Notes: generated by a model from the sequence alone, not told the origin. 64,000 nt of DNA from Streptomyces nigrescens (GCA_024349765.1 AP026073.1:5704001-5768000); one strand, 5' to 3'; shown: positions 1 to 9,293, numbered from the stretch's first letter. Made by a program: numbers and translations.

Positions 1-130
1 CCAGTTCGCCGCGCGGGACACGGCAGGACACTCCGCGGAGCGCGTGCACGGCACCGGCGTCGCTGCCCGCACTGCCGTAACTGCGGTGCAGGTCCTCGAC
101 GATGACCATCGTCGAGGCGTCACCACTCAC
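1..130 (-). CDS. ABC transporter ATP-binding protein, N-terminal fragment
   Basis: The minus strand reads from a GTG at 130 off the left edge, so only about 43 codons are present. The peptide opens VSGDASTMVIVEDLHRSYG, continues with an HALRGVS segment and then PRGEL. That is the usual first beta-strand region of an ABC ATPase of the lipoprotein-release/macrolide-export (LolD/MacB) type, just before the Walker A loop. A strong Shine-Dalgarno (GGAGGAG) lies just upstream of the GTG; an ATG at 109 is a possible alternative start. The Walker motifs lie outside the window, so the family is inferred from the N-terminus only and the substrate is unknown. Confidence 0.7.
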   Translation of the reverse strand, partial: MSGDASTMVIVEDLHRSYGSAGSDAGAVHALRGVSCRVPRGEL

Positions 131-404
131 CTCATCTCCTCCGGGTGCGTTGGACGTGTCCGACGACGCCGACGTGTCCCCCGCACCGCCCGTGTCCGGT
201 CGGGATGCGCTTCCCCCGCTGTGCATGATCCGTTCCCCCCAGTCCCCTTGCGGCATCGGTCCGCCGCGCCGGCCGGGCACCCTCGGCGGTGCCTGCCGAT
301 GGCGTCAGTATGCGTACCGCGCAGTTCGGCAGGCAACGCCTGTGGATAACTCTCGGGCGGGGCCTCGGGCGGGGCCATGGGCGCCAACGCCCGTCCGAAT
401 TCCG

Positions 405-1613
405 TCAGTTCGGGTTCTCGGCGTGGGTCAAGGTCTCCCAGGCCACGAAGAGGTTGTTGGAGCCTGCCGGGCGCTGCTGTTCGGTGAGCTTCTGCGTGCT
501 CGGCATGGCGTGGTGCAGGCGGTTGTGCAGGGCGTTGTAGCCGACCTCGGTGACAGGACCCAGGCCGCGCTTGACGGTGCCGCCGCACAGCCAGGACGGC
601 GGGGCGGTGCCGAGTTCGTAGGTGGCCTGGAAGCCGAGTGCGTGGCGCAGCCGTTCGGCGACCTCGGGGTAGAGGTCCTGGCCCTGCAGGCGGGTGGTCT
701 CGGCGATGTGGGAGATGGCCGACAGGCCGTATCCGGTGTGGGTGAAGTCCCGGCAGGTTTCCTGGGTGAGGCCGTCGACGAAGGTGGACTGGCCCTGCCA
801 GTACTTGATGATCTTGTCGCGGGTGTTCAGGCCGCTGCCCGGTGTGGTCCTGGGCAGATCACCGTCGGACGTGAGGTAGATGTACGCGGGCACGCGGGCG
901 CGGAAGGTGGCGAGGGCCTTGTCGTAGGAGGTCTTGTCCTCCAGGAAGACGGAGATGCCGACGGCGGCCTCCATCATGCTCAGTTCCCAGTTCCCGTTGC
1001 TGTGCGAGCCGTTGATGACCTCGGGGAGGTAGACGGTGCGCAGCATGCCGGCGAAGCGGTCGATGCGGTTCTTCGGCCAGCCGTCGTACGTGTAGCGGAT
1101 GATCTCGGCGGCGCGCGGCCAGGAGGAGCCCGCCCAGCCGGTCTGTAGTGGGGCGTTGCTGTTGGTGTGCTCCTTGAGGGTGGCGGACCAGGCGTCCATG
1201 ATCTGGATCGCCTTGTCGGCGTACCTGCTGTCGCGGGTGAGGTACCAGGCCAGCGAGAGGGTGTAGGCGGCGAGGGCGTCCTCGCGTTCGTCGGTGCAGC
1301 CGTGGTTGGGCTTGGAGTACGGGCCGCATTCGACGGTGGCGCGGGGTTCGGGGGTGCGGGAGAGCGAGGCGTAGGGGCTCGCCATCATCGCGTCGAAGGC
1401 GCTCTTCCAGGGCTGGGAACCGGAGTTGACCTTGCCGCGGACGTGGTCGAGCTGACGGGTGCCGACGAGGACGCCGGGGTGGGTGAAGGTCGCCGGTGCC
1501 GCCGCGGACGGTTTCGGGGCCGCCGGGGCCGCGGTGGACGGGGCGCCTATGAGGAGGCCCGCGGTCAGGGCGCCGGCCAGTGCTCCGGCGACGAGGGTGA
1601 ACGTTCTGCGCAT
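405..1613 (-). CDS. Secreted alginate-lyase-domain protein
   Basis: This is a 402-residue protein starting at the ATG at 1613. It has a clear Sec signal peptide: MRR, a hydrophobic core of about 20 residues, then an Ala-rich cleavage region near residues 28-35. The body resembles the all-alpha alginate/heparin lyase fold (PF05426-like), with an SNGNWELSMMEA helix near the middle that is typical of these enzymes. The likely role is extracellular polysaccharide depolymerisation; the polymer cannot be told from sequence. A GGAAGG stretch precedes the start. A longer in-frame ORF reaches 1883 but adds only residues upstream of the signal peptide, so 1613 was chosen. It appears monocistronic with its own promoter (1717-1745). 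Confidence 0.85.
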   Translation of the reverse strand: MRRTFTLVAGALAGALTAGLLIGAPSTAAPAAPKPSAAAPATFTHPGVLVGTRQLDHVRGKVNSGSQPWKSAFDAMMASPYASLSRTPEPRATVECGPYSKPNHGCTDEREDALAAYTLSLAWYLTRDSRYADKAIQIMDAWSATLKEHTNSNAPLQTGWAGSSWPRAAEIIRYTYDGWPKNRIDRFAGMLRTVYLPEVINGSHSNGNWELSMMEAAVGISVFLEDKTSYDKALATFRARVPAYIYLTSDGDLPRTTPGSGLNTRDKIIKYWQGQSTFVDGLTQETCRDFTHTGYGLSAISHIAETTRLQGQDLYPEVAERLRHALGFQATYELGTAPPSWLCGGTVKRGLGPVTEVGYNALHNRLHHAMPSTQKLTEQQRPAGSNNLFVAWETLTHAENPN

Positions 1614-1716
1614 GGGGGGTGGGCGCCTTCCTGCCGAGATGCTCAAGGGGACGAACGAGGAGCTGTTCTCGTACATGAATGACAGGCGTTGACATGAACG
1701 CGCGTCATGGCTGGGG

Positions 1717-1745
1717 AAAGTAGGGCCAAGGCGACGCCTCGTCAA
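1717..1745 (-). promoter_or_regulatory. Candidate promoter of the alginate-lyase gene
   Basis: On the minus strand TTGACG (1740-1745) and TACTTT (1717-1722) are separated by exactly 17 bases, a good match to a housekeeping promoter. An inverted repeat with CATGA/TCATG arms and a 7-base centre lies just downstream of the -10 at 1693-1709, in a position where a repressor could block transcription. The start codon follows about 100 bases downstream. Confidence 0.5.
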
Positions 1746-1843
1746 GGTGTGTGGCAGGAAGTCAACACGGAGGTGTGGTGGGTCCACCAGGCCGTCACAA
1801 CTGCCCGACGGGCAGGGCGCGTTCAGATACCTGAAAGCAGAAA

Positions 1844-1876
1844 GCGGCCCCCGAGAAGAAGCTCCCCGGAGGCCGC
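1844..1876 (-). terminator. Terminator of the kdp operon
   Basis: On the minus strand a GC-rich imperfect hairpin (GCGGCC arm pairing with GGCCGC, near-complementary inner stem) is followed by a T-rich tail (TTTCTGCTTTC). It sits about 60 bases past the kdpC stop, so it most likely ends the kdp transcript. Confidence 0.6.
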
Positions 1877-1887
1877 CCGCCACCCGT

Positions 1888-1933
1888 CGTTCGGCTCAGC
1901 CATCGTTCGGCTCAGCCATCGTTCCGCTCAGCC
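1888..1933. repeat. Three tandem copies of a 16-bp unit
   Basis: The unit CGTTCGGCTCAGCCAT occurs twice head to tail (1888-1903 and 1904-1919). It is followed by a third, truncated copy with one mismatch (1920-1933). The array lies between the kdpC stop and the operon terminator. The rest of the 1614-1938 gap holds the alginate-lyase promoter and the terminator; I see no gene in it. Confidence 0.8.
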
Positions 1934-1938
1934 CCTGT

Positions 1939-2610
1939 TCAGCCCTTCTCCCCTTGCCCCCGCGCCAGGTCCCGCAGCGCAACGTTCAACTCCAGTACGT
2001 TCACCCGCGGTTCGCCGAGGAAGCCGAGGGTCCGGCCGTCCGTGTGCCGGGTGACGAGCCGGCGCACCGTGGTTGCCGGGAGGTGGTTCTCCTTGGCGAC
2101 GCGGGCGGCCTGGAGTTGTGCGTACGCCGGGGAGATGTCCGGGTCGAGGCCGGAGCCGGACGAGGTGACGGCGTCGGCAGGGACCTTCGACTCGGGGACG
2201 CCGTAGGTCTCGGCGACCCACTTCTTGCGTTCCCGGACCGCCTTGAGCAGGTCGGTGTTGCTGGCGCCCAGGTTGGAGGCCCCGGAGACCTGCAGGTCGT
2301 ACTGGGTGTTGACGCCGTTGGCCCGGTTGCTGCCGAGCCCCGCGGAGGGACGCGGCTGGAAGAACCGCAGGTCGGGGATCGGGTTGCCCTGTTTGTCGGT
2401 GCCCTTGTCGTAGCGCTGGCCGAGGAGCGAGGAGCCGACGACCTTGCCGTGGGAGCGGACCTCGGACCCGTTGGCCCGGTCGGGGAAGGCCGCCTGGGCC
2501 ACGCCGGTGACCACGAGCGGATAGATGACGCCGCACACCACGGTCAGGACGAGCAGGGCGCGCAGGCCGGCGCCGATCAACCGGGCGGTGTTGCGTACCG
2601 AGTTGTTCAT
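1939..2610 (-). CDS. kdpC: Potassium-transporting ATPase subunit C
   Basis: This is a 223-residue protein. One N-terminal membrane helix (about residues 12-35, RALLVLTVVCGVIYPLVVTG) is followed by a soluble domain with the KdpC signatures GSSLLGQ, RPSAG and SGSGLDPDIS. KdpC stabilises the KdpFABC complex and aids ATP binding by KdpB. The length fits KdpC of high-GC actinobacteria, somewhat longer than the E. coli protein. It begins 22 bases after the kdpB stop and is the last gene of the operon. No kdpD or kdpE gene follows; the next gene is the unrelated lyase. Confidence 0.97.
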   Translation of the reverse strand: MNNSVRNTARLIGAGLRALLVLTVVCGVIYPLVVTGVAQAAFPDRANGSEVRSHGKVVGSSLLGQRYDKGTDKQGNPIPDLRFFQPRPSAGLGSNRANGVNTQYDLQVSGASNLGASNTDLLKAVRERKKWVAETYGVPESKVPADAVTSSGSGLDPDISPAYAQLQAARVAKENHLPATTVRRLVTRHTDGRTLGFLGEPRVNVLELNVALRDLARGQGEKG

Positions 2611-2632
2611 GGCGGTTACCACGCTTTCCGCA

Positions 2633-4777
2633 TCAGTGCAGCCCGGGAATGAGGGAGATGAGCAGGTCGATGAGTTTGATGCCGAGGAAGGGGGCGACCA
2701 GGCCACCGAGGCCGTAGACGGTCAGGTTGCGGCGGAGCATCCTGTCGGCGCTGACCGGGCGGTACTGCACGCCCTTGAGGGCGAGCGGCACCAGCGCGAT
2801 GATGATCAGCGCGTTGAAGATGATCGCCGACAGGATGGCGGAGTTGGGGCTGGACAGCCGCATGATGTTGAGGGTGTCCAGGCCCGGGTAGGCCACCGCG
2901 AACATCGCCGGGATGATGGCGAAGTACTTGGCGACGTCGTTGGCGATCGAGAAGGTGGTCAGCGCGCCCCGGGTGATCAGGAGCTGTTTGCCGATCTCGA
3001 CGATCTCGATGAGCTTGGTCGGGTTGGAGTCGAGGTCGACCATGTTGCCGGCCTCCTTGGCGGCCGACGTACCGGTGTTCATGGCCACGCCGACGTCCGC
3101 CTGGGCCAGTGCCGGGGCGTCGTTGGTGCCGTCACCGGTCATGGCGACGAGCTTGCCGCCGGCCTGTTCGCGCTTGATGAGCGCCATCTTGTCCTCGGGC
3201 GTGGCCTCGGCGAGGAAGTCGTCCACGCCGGCCTCGTCGGCGATGGCCTTGGCCGTCAGCGGGTTGTCGCCCGTGATCATGACGGTCTTGATGCCCATGC
3301 GGCGCAGCTCGTCGAAGCGTTCGCGCATGCCCTCCTTGACGACGTCCTTGAGGTGGATGACGCCCAGGACGCGCGGTCCGCGCTCGTCCTCCAGGGCGAC
3401 CAGCAGCGGGGTGCCGCCGGCCTGGGAGATCGCGTCGGTGAGCTGCTGGGCGTCCTCGGCGACCTCGCCACCACGCTCCTGGACCCAGGCGATGACCGAA
3501 CCGGTGGCGCCCTTGCGGACCTTGCGGCCGTCGACGTCCACACCCGACATCCGGGTCTGGGCGGTGAACGGCACCCACTCCGCGTCCACCAGTTCTCCCT
3601 GGTGGCGTTCGCGCAGGCCGTACTTCTCCTTGGCGAGGACGACGATCGAGCGGCCCTCGGGGGTCTCGTCGGCCAGCGAGGAGAGCTGGGCGGCATCCGC
3701 GACCTCGGCCTCCGTCGTGCCGCGGACCGGCACGAACTCGGCGGCCTGGCGGTTGCCCAGGGTGATGGTGCCGGTCTTGTCGAGCAGCAGGGTCGAGACG
3801 TCGCCGGCGGCCTCGACGGCCCGGCCGGACATCGCCAGGACGTTGCGCTGCACCAGCCGGTCCATGCCCGCGATGCCGATCGCCGACAGCAGGGCGCCAA
3901 TCGTCGTCGGGATCAGGCAGACCAGCAGCGCGAGCAGCACGATCATGGGCTGCTCGGCGCCCGCGTAGATCGCGAACGGCTGGAGGGTGACGACGGCCAG
4001 CAGGAAGACGATGGTGAGCGAGGCGAGCAGGATGTTCAGCGCGATCTCGTTGGGGGTCTTCTGCCGTGCGGCGCCCTCGACGAGGTTGATCATCCGGTCG
4101 ATGAAGGTCTCACCGGGCTTCGTGGTGATCTTGATGACGATGCGGTCGGAGAGCACCTTCGTGCCACCGGTGACGGCTGAGCGGTCGCCGCCGGACTCGC
4201 GGATGACCGGGGCCGATTCGCCGGTGATGGCGGACTCGTCGACGGACGCGACGCCTTCGACGACATCGCCGTCACCGGGGATGATGTCGCCGGCCTCGCA
4301 GACGACGAGATCGCCGATGCGCAGCTCGGTGCCGGCGACCTGCTCCTCCACCCCGCCATTCAGCCGGCGCGCCACGGTGTCGGTCTTGGCCTTGCGCAGG
4401 GTGTCGGCCTGCGCCTTGCCGCGGCCCTCGGCGACCGCCTCGGCCAGATTGGCGAAGATCACGGTCAGCCACAGCCAGACGGCGATCGCCCAGCCGAACC
4501 AGTCCCCGGGGGACAGGCAGGCGAAGAGTGTGGTGAGGACGGAGCCGACCTCGACCACGAACATCACGGGGGACTTGACCATCACCCGCGGATCGAGCTT
4601 GCGCAGCGCGTCCGGCAGGGACCTGACCAGCTGCTTGGGGTCGAAGAGGCCGCCGCCGACGCGGCCGCCGCCGGGCTGGTGCCCGCCGGGGAGGTCCTGG
4701 TGCGGGGCGCGGGTCGGGGTGGCTGTCGGGGTGGTGGTCATGGAGCCGGGCTCCTCAGGCTTGGCGGGGGCGGTCAT
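2633..4777 (-). CDS. kdpB: Potassium-transporting P-type ATPase subunit B
   Basis: This 714-residue protein is the catalytic subunit of the high-affinity K+ pump. The phosphorylation motif DKTGT places the acceptor at Asp333. TGES lies at 185-188, where the serine corresponds to the regulatory Ser162 of E. coli Kdp[21 protein letters not shown] forms the hinge. About seven membrane segments are visible. The N-terminus carries about 45 extra Pro/Gly/Thr-rich residues compared with E. coli. The start at 4777 overlaps the kdpA stop by four bases (ATGA), giving translational coupling; internal ATGs in the low-complexity N-terminus are alternative starts. Confidence 0.98.
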   Translation of the reverse strand: MTAPAKPEEPGSMTTTPTATPTRAPHQDLPGGHQPGGGRVGGGLFDPKQLVRSLPDALRKLDPRVMVKSPVMFVVEVGSVLTTLFACLSPGDWFGWAIAVWLWLTVIFANLAEAVAEGRGKAQADTLRKAKTDTVARRLNGGVEEQVAGTELRIGDLVVCEAGDIIPGDGDVVEGVASVDESAITGESAPVIRESGGDRSAVTGGTKVLSDRIVIKITTKPGETFIDRMINLVEGAARQKTPNEIALNILLASLTIVFLLAVVTLQPFAIYAGAEQPMIVLLALLVCLIPTTIGALLSAIGIAGMDRLVQRNVLAMSGRAVEAAGDVSTLLLDKTGTITLGNRQAAEFVPVRGTTEAEVADAAQLSSLADETPEGRSIVVLAKEKYGLRERHQGELVDAEWVPFTAQTRMSGVDVDGRKVRKGATGSVIAWVQERGGEVAEDAQQLTDAISQAGGTPLLVALEDERGPRVLGVIHLKDVVKEGMRERFDELRRMGIKTVMITGDNPLTAKAIADEAGVDDFLAEATPEDKMALIKREQAGGKLVAMTGDGTNDAPALAQADVGVAMNTGTSAAKEAGNMVDLDSNPTKLIEIVEIGKQLLITRGALTTFSIANDVAKYFAIIPAMFAVAYPGLDTLNIMRLSSPNSAILSAIIFNALIIIALVPLALKGVQYRPVSADRMLRRNLTVYGLGGLVAPFLGIKLIDLLISLIPGLH

Positions 4778-6495
4778 GACAGGCCCTCCGCCAGCGGGCC
4801 GAGCGCCAGCGCCGGGAAGTAGGTCAGACCGGTGATGATCAGGATGGTGCCGACGAGCAGCCCGGCGAAGAGCGGCTTCTCGGTACGCAGGGTCCCGGCG
4901 GTCTCCGGGATGGGCTTCTGCTCGGCGAGCGAGCCGGCCAGCGCGAGGACGAACACCATCGGCAGGAAGCGACCGAGCAGCATGGCCAGCCCGATCGTGG
5001 TGTTGTACCAGGGCGTGTTGGCGTTCAGGCCGGCGAAGGCGGAGCCGTTGTTGTTGGCGCCGGAGGTAAAGGCGTACAGGACCTCGGAGAAGCCGTGCGA
5101 GCCGGCGCCCAGGGCCTTGGTGTTGAGCATCGAGCCCAGTGCGTCGGGCAGCACCATCGAGGCGGCGGTGAAGCCGAGGACCAGCGTCGGGGTGACGAGG
5201 ATGTAGCAGGCGGCGAGCTTGATCTCGCGGGTGCCGATCTTCTTGCCGAGGTACTCGGGCGTGCGGCCCACCATCAGGCCGGCGATGAACACCGCGATGA
5301 CGGCCATGATCAGCATGCCGTAGAGGCCGGAGCCGACGCCGCCGGGGGCGATCTCGCCCAGCATCATGCCGAGCAGCTGGAGGCCGCCGCCGAAGGCGGT
5401 GAAGGAGGAGTGGAAGGAGTCGACCGCTCCGGTGGAGGTGAGGGTGGTGGCGACCGAGAAGATCGACGAGGCGCCGACGCCGAAGCGGGTCTCCTTGCCC
5501 TCCATGGCGGCGCCCGCGGCCTGCAGGGCCGGACCGCCGTGCGCGAACTCGGTCCACATCATCAGGGCGGTGAAGCCGAGCCAGATGACGCCCATCGTGG
5601 CGAGGACGGCGTAGCCCTGACGCACGTTGCCGACGAGCTTGCCGAAGGTCCGGGTCAGCGCGAACGGGATGACCAGGATCAGGAAGATCTCGAAGAGGTT
5701 GGTGAAGGCGTCGGGGTTCTCGAAGGGGTGGGCGGAGTTGGCGTTGAAGTAGCCGCCTCCGTTGGTGCCCAGTTCCTTGATGACCTCCTGGGTGGCGACC
5801 GCACCGCCGTTGGTCTGCTGGTGCCCGCCCAGGCCGGGTCCGTTCAAGAACTGCCCGACCTCGTGGATGCCGGAGAAGTTCTGGATCGCGCCGCAGGCGA
5901 CCAGGACGACGGCGCCGATGACGGAGATCGGTATGAGGACGCGGATGGTGCCGCGGACCAGGTCGGACCAGAAGTTTCCGAGTTCGCCGGTGCGGGACCG
6001 GGCGAAGCCGCGGACCAGGGCGATCGCGACGGCCATGCCGGTGGCCGCGGACACGAAGTTCTGCACCGCGAGGCCGACGGTCTGCACGACGTGGCCCATG
6101 GCCTGCTCGCCGCTGTAGGACTGCCAGTTGGTGTTGGCGACGAACGACGCGGCGGTGTTGAACGCCTGGTCGGGGCTGATCGACGCGAACCCCAGGGACA
6201 GCGGCAGACCGCCCTGGAGGCGCTGCAGCAGGTAGAGGAAGAGCACCCCGACCGCGGAGAAGGCCAGCACCCCGCGCAGGTAGGCGGGCCAGCGCATCTG
6301 GGCGTCCGGGTTGGCGCCGATGCAGCGGTAGAGGATCTTCTCGGCGCGGAGGTGCCGCGGGGAGCTGTAGACGGCGGCCATGTGGTCGCCGAGGGGGCGG
6401 TACGCCAGGGCCAGCGCCGCGACGAGCGCCGTCAGCTGGAGCACGCCGGCGAGGACGGGGCTCATCGAGCCCGCCGCGGAGGCAGCAGTGGTCAC
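4774..6495 (-). CDS. kdpA: Potassium-transporting ATPase subunit A
   Basis: This 573-residue polytopic membrane protein is the K+-translocating subunit of KdpFABC, related to the SKT channel superfamily. Ten or so membrane helices are visible, as are selectivity-filter-like segments such as [20 protein letters not shown]. It starts with GTG at 6495, one base past the kdpF stop codon, so translation is coupled. It overlaps kdpB by four bases at its 3' end. Confidence 0.97.
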   Translation of the reverse strand: MTTAASAAGSMSPVLAGVLQLTALVAALALAYRPLGDHMAAVYSSPRHLRAEKILYRCIGANPDAQMRWPAYLRGVLAFSAVGVLFLYLLQRLQGGLPLSLGFASISPDQAFNTAASFVANTNWQSYSGEQAMGHVVQTVGLAVQNFVSAATGMAVAIALVRGFARSRTGELGNFWSDLVRGTIRVLIPISVIGAVVLVACGAIQNFSGIHEVGQFLNGPGLGGHQQTNGGAVATQEVIKELGTNGGGYFNANSAHPFENPDAFTNLFEIFLILVIPFALTRTFGKLVGNVRQGYAVLATMGVIWLGFTALMMWTEFAHGGPALQAAGAAMEGKETRFGVGASSIFSVATTLTSTGAVDSFHSSFTAFGGGLQLLGMMLGEIAPGGVGSGLYGMLIMAVIAVFIAGLMVGRTPEYLGKKIGTREIKLAACYILVTPTLVLGFTAASMVLPDALGSMLNTKALGAGSHGFSEVLYAFTSGANNNGSAFAGLNANTPWYNTTIGLAMLLGRFLPMVFVLALAGSLAEQKPIPETAGTLRTEKPLFAGLLVGTILIITGLTYFPALALGPLAEGLS

Positions 6496-6496
6496 C

Positions 6497-6586
6497 TCAG
6501 AACCTCTCCGGGAAGACGAGGGCGAGGACGAGGTATCCCAGCAGGGCGACGGCGACGATCAGGCCGACCGTGTTCTCGACGGTCAC
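6497..6586 (-). CDS. kdpF: K+-transporting ATPase subunit KdpF
   Basis: A 29-codon ORF starts with [22 protein letters not shown], followed by [10 protein letters not shown] and a stop. The single hydrophobic helix ending in a short FPERF tail is the KdpF pattern. KdpF is a lipid-like stabiliser between KdpA and KdpB. It lies immediately upstream of kdpA and overlaps the preceding small ORF by four bases (GTGA). It is too short for routine gene callers. Confidence 0.9.
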   Translation of the reverse strand: MTVENTVGLIVAVALLGYLVLALVFPERF

Positions 6587-6666
6587 AGCTTCGCCACCCC
6601 CTTGGCGACGAGGGCCACCAGCGCGAAGACCGCGATCGTGACGACGACGAAGGCCACGTCGGCCAT
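6583..6666 (-). CDS. 27-residue membrane peptide coupled to kdpF
   Basis: An ATG at 6666 preceded by a good AGGAG site opens a 27-codon ORF: MADVAFVVVTIAVFALVALV, then AKGVAKL and stop. It consists almost entirely of one transmembrane helix with a basic C-terminal end. Its stop overlaps the kdpF GTG by four bases, so it is the true first gene of the operon and translation of kdpF probably depends on it. It looks like a second KdpF-sized peptide, though its sequence differs from KdpF. I do not know a described function; it may be an extra small subunit of the pump or a leader controlling kdpF translation. Confidence 0.75.
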   Translation of the reverse strand: MADVAFVVVTIAVFALVALVAKGVAKL

Positions 6667-6816
6667 CGTGTGCTCCTAGAGGGGAGGGGAGTTCGGACCC
6701 CTAGAGCAAACCGCCCGCATGACCGCTCCTGACCGGTGTTGACGCCTCCCTTACGGCCATTAGCGCCCCGTTGACGGATCTCATACGCCGCCCGGCCTGA
6801 CCTGCACAAACGCGGA

Positions 6817-6848
6817 GGGCCCGCACCCCCTCCAAGGGGTGCGGGCCC
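6817..6848 (-). terminator. Strong hairpin terminator after the DUF3710 gene
   Basis: A perfect 13-bp stem (GGGCCCGCACCCC with its complement) encloses a 6-base loop. It lies about 60 bases beyond the DUF3710 stop and separates the dut cluster from the kdp operon, both on the minus strand. The 6667-6816 stretch should hold the kdp promoter, but I find no convincing -35/-10 pair there. Confidence 0.8.
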
Positions 6849-6910
6849 GTGTGACCGTCGTGATCCGGCCGGTCCGGCGCCCTGACGGGCTCCGCCGGCC
6901 GGATCGTGTG

Positions 6911-7678
6911 TCAGCGGATCTCGGTGATCTCCGGTCCGCGCTCCAGGCGCTCCACGCCGCCGCCGAAGCGGGACTGCTCGACCTGCTCCTGCTGCACGCC
7001 GTCCGGCACCATCTGGGCGTCGTCCGGCAGCTTCAGGACGATCGGGTCGCGCGGCGCCATCGGGCCTTCGCCACGGACGATGACGGTGTCCCGGAAGATG
7101 TGCTCCAGCACGCCCGCGGCCTGCGGCTGCACCGCGCCCTGGCCGGAGATCACGCCGCGCAGGAACCACCGCGGGCCGTCCACGCCCACGAACCGCACGA
7201 CCTGCACACCGTTCGTGCCGTCCGGCAGCTGTACCGGCACCTGGGCGCGCAGCTCCCAGCCCAGCGGGCCCTCGACCTCGTCGATGACCCCGCCCTGCTG
7301 GGTGATGCCGGCCGCGATCTCCTCGCGGACCTCGCCCCAGATGCCCTCGTTGCGGGGAGCGGCGAACGCCTGCAGCTGTACGGCGCTGTCCTGCAGCACC
7401 ACCGTCGCGGCGACGATCGCGTCACCGGCGACCTCCACCCGCAGCTCCATGCCCTCGACCCCGGGCACGAACAGCCCGCCGAGGTCGACCCTGCCCTCTC
7501 CGGGGTTGGTGACCTCGGAGGAGTCCCACGGCCCGTCGGGGCGCGGCGCGGGCGGAAGATTGACCCGACCCTGCCCCTCGTCGCTCTCCTCCTCGGCCGT
7601 CGCGCCGGTCACCGTCTCCTCGGCGAGCCCCGCTGCCGACTCCTCAGGAGTCTTGTTCTTCTTGCGACGTCCGAACAC
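6911..7678 (-). CDS. DUF3710 domain protein
   Basis: This 255-residue protein starts with GTG at 7678, one base after the dut stop (its SD lies inside dut). The N-terminus is basic (FGRRKKNK), then an acidic, low-complexity stretch of about 40 residues, then the conserved DUF3710 body (LGGLFVPGVEGMELRVEV to about residue 230). The family is restricted to actinobacteria and regularly sits next to dut, but its biochemical role is not known to me. The tight spacing implies coexpression with dUTPase and possibly a role in nucleotide or DNA metabolism; that is inference from context. Confidence 0.9.
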   Translation of the reverse strand: MFGRRKKNKTPEESAAGLAEETVTGATAEEESDEGQGRVNLPPAPRPDGPWDSSEVTNPGEGRVDLGGLFVPGVEGMELRVEVAGDAIVAATVVLQDSAVQLQAFAAPRNEGIWGEVREEIAAGITQQGGVIDEVEGPLGWELRAQVPVQLPDGTNGVQVVRFVGVDGPRWFLRGVISGQGAVQPQAAGVLEHIFRDTVIVRGEGPMAPRDPIVLKLPDDAQMVPDGVQQEQVEQSRFGGGVERLERGPEITEIR

Positions 7679-7679
7679 G

Positions 7680-8201
7680 TCACTGTCCTTCCCGGTCGGC
7701 ACCGACCGCTGCGTATTCATTCCCGCCCGTGGAGCCGCCCACCGCCGCATGACCGCCGGTGGAACCGAATCCCCCCTCGGCCCGCGCCGAGCCGGGAAGT
7801 TCCGCCACCTCGTGGAAGCGCACCTTCTCGACCTGCTGGACGACAAGTTGGGCGATCCGGTCGAACCTCTCGAACCGCACGGTCTCCCGAGGGTCCAGAT
7901 TGACCACGATCACCTTGATCTCTCCACGGTACCCGGCATCCACCGTCCCGGGGGCATTCACGAGCGCCAGTCCGCAGCGCGCGGCGAGCCCGGAGCGCGG
8001 GTGCACGAACGCCGCGTAGCCGTCGGGCAGCGCGATCGCCACGCCGGTGGGCAGCACCGTGCGCTCCCCCGGCGCCAGCTCGGCCGCCTCGGTGGTCACC
8101 AGATCGACGCCGGCGTCGCCCGGATGCCCGTACGCCGGGACGGGCACCTCCGGGTCGAGCCGCCGCAGCAGTACGTCGACGGGATTGCGTACCTCACTCA
8201 C
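7680..8201 (-). CDS. dut: Deoxyuridine 5'-triphosphate nucleotidohydrolase (dUTPase)
   Basis: This 173-residue protein converts dUTP to dUMP and pyrophosphate, limiting uracil in DNA and supplying thymidylate synthesis. All five trimeric dUTPase motifs are visible in order: GDAGVDL, PRSGLAARCG, GTVDAGYRGEIKV, RFDRIAQLV and the C-terminal lid GGFGSTGGH. A short Gly-rich tail follows. It starts with GTG and overlaps the thioesterase gene by four bases (GTGA), so the thioesterase, dut and DUF3710 genes form one translational unit. Confidence 0.97.
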   Translation of the reverse strand: MSEVRNPVDVLLRRLDPEVPVPAYGHPGDAGVDLVTTEAAELAPGERTVLPTGVAIALPDGYAAFVHPRSGLAARCGLALVNAPGTVDAGYRGEIKVIVVNLDPRETVRFERFDRIAQLVVQQVEKVRFHEVAELPGSARAEGGFGSTGGHAAVGGSTGGNEYAAVGADREGQ

Positions 8202-8791
8202 GGGTTCACCTCGAAGGCTCGCGCGCGCTTGACCTGGTCCGGGTCGGCCATCGCCGCCTGGATCTCCTCGGTCCTTCCGTTCTCGATGAAGTGGTCGACC
8301 TTCACCTCGATGAAGACGGCGTCGGCGCGCACCGCGACCGGGCCGTCCGGGCCGCCTATGCGTCCCACCGCCGTCGAGTAGATCTTCCGCCCGTGCACCG
8401 CGGTGACCTGCGCGTCCAGGTGCAGCACCGTGCCGAGCGGCACCGGCCGTACGAAGTCGGTCTCCAGCCGGCCGGTCACCGCGATCACCCGCAGCAGCCA
8501 GTTCAGCGAGCCGAGCGTCTCGTCGAGCGCGGTGGCCAGCACCCCGCCGTGGGCCAGGCCCGGCGCGCCCTGGTGGGCCTCCTTGACCGTGAACTCGGCC
8601 TGGACGCTCACACCCTCGCCGGCCCGCGCCTCCAGGTGCAGACCGTGCGGCTGGCCGGTGCCACAGCCGAAGCAGCGGTCGTAGTGCGCGCCGAGGAGCT
8701 CTCCAGGCGCCGGCGCCTCGGCGTGCCGGACCGGAGCGACGGCGTCCGTCGGTGGCGTCAGCCGCGCCCTGGGTTCGTCAGTTCCACTCAC
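8198..8791 (-). CDS. PaaI-family hotdog-fold thioesterase
   Basis: This is a 197-residue protein with GTG start at 8791. The core contains CFGCG, followed by the hotdog signature HGGVLATALDETLG, where the Asp/Glu pair is the usual catalytic area of PaaI/YbgC-like acyl-CoA thioesterases, and ends with a short charged tail. The substrate cannot be deduced. It is first in the operon with dut and the DUF3710 gene. It is divergent from the DUF3093 gene, with a 58-base intergenic region that must hold both promoters. Confidence 0.85.
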   Translation of the reverse strand: MSGTDEPRARLTPPTDAVAPVRHAEAPAPGELLGAHYDRCFGCGTGQPHGLHLEARAGEGVSVQAEFTVKEAHQGAPGLAHGGVLATALDETLGSLNWLLRVIAVTGRLETDFVRPVPLGTVLHLDAQVTAVHGRKIYSTAVGRIGGPDGPVAVRADAVFIEVKVDHFIENGRTEEIQAAMADPDQVKRARAFEVNP

Positions 8792-8849
8792 GAGTGCAGA
8801 CCCTACCCGCGCGGATAAGGGGCCCGCGCCGCCGTGCCAAGCTGGAGCC

Positions 8850-9293
8850 ATGCAGTCGTACGAAGAACGTCTCACCGCGCCCCGCTCCTGGTGGGTGATC
8901 GCCGGGCTGATCGGCGTCGCCTGTGCCCTGATGCTGCTCCCGGTGGGGACGCTGCCGATGCTCGGCGGGCTGATCGGCGGGGCGGCGCTGTCCGCAGTGG
9001 CGGTGAGCGCGTACGGGTCGGTGCGGATCCGGGTGGTGGGCGGTGCGCTGATCGCCGGTGACGCGAAGATCCCGGCGTCGGCGCTGGGCGAGGCAGTGGC
9101 GCTGGACGCGGCGGAGGCGCTGGCCTGGCGGACGCACAAGGCCGATGCCCGGGCGTTCATGCTGCTCCGCAGCTATGTGCCGACCGCGGTGCGGGTGGAG
9201 ATCACGGACCCGGACGACCCGACGCCGTACGCCTATCTGTCGACGCGGGACCCGGAGCGTCTGGTGGCGGCACTGACGGCCGTACGCGCCTGA
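8850..9293 (+). CDS. DUF3093 membrane protein
   Basis: This 147-residue protein has two adjacent membrane helices near the N-terminus (about residues 14-55, WWVIAGLIGVACALMLLPVG and LGGLIGGAALSAVAVSAYGS). A small soluble domain contains the family's RIRVVGGALIAGDAKIP strand pair and ends in YLSTRDPERLVAAL. DUF3093 is an actinobacterial family of unknown function that routinely lies next to dut. It is convergent with the downstream hypothetical gene. Confidence 0.88.
   Translation: MQSYEERLTAPRSWWVIAGLIGVACALMLLPVGTLPMLGGLIGGAALSAVAVSAYGSVRIRVVGGALIAGDAKIPASALGEAVALDAAEALAWRTHKADARAFMLLRSYVPTAVRVEITDPDDPTPYAYLSTRDPERLVAALTAVRA

Noticed and set aside
2525-6732. Long plus-strand frames across kdpA and kdpB
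   Set aside because: Shadow frames of the kdp genes with no SD and repetitive composition.
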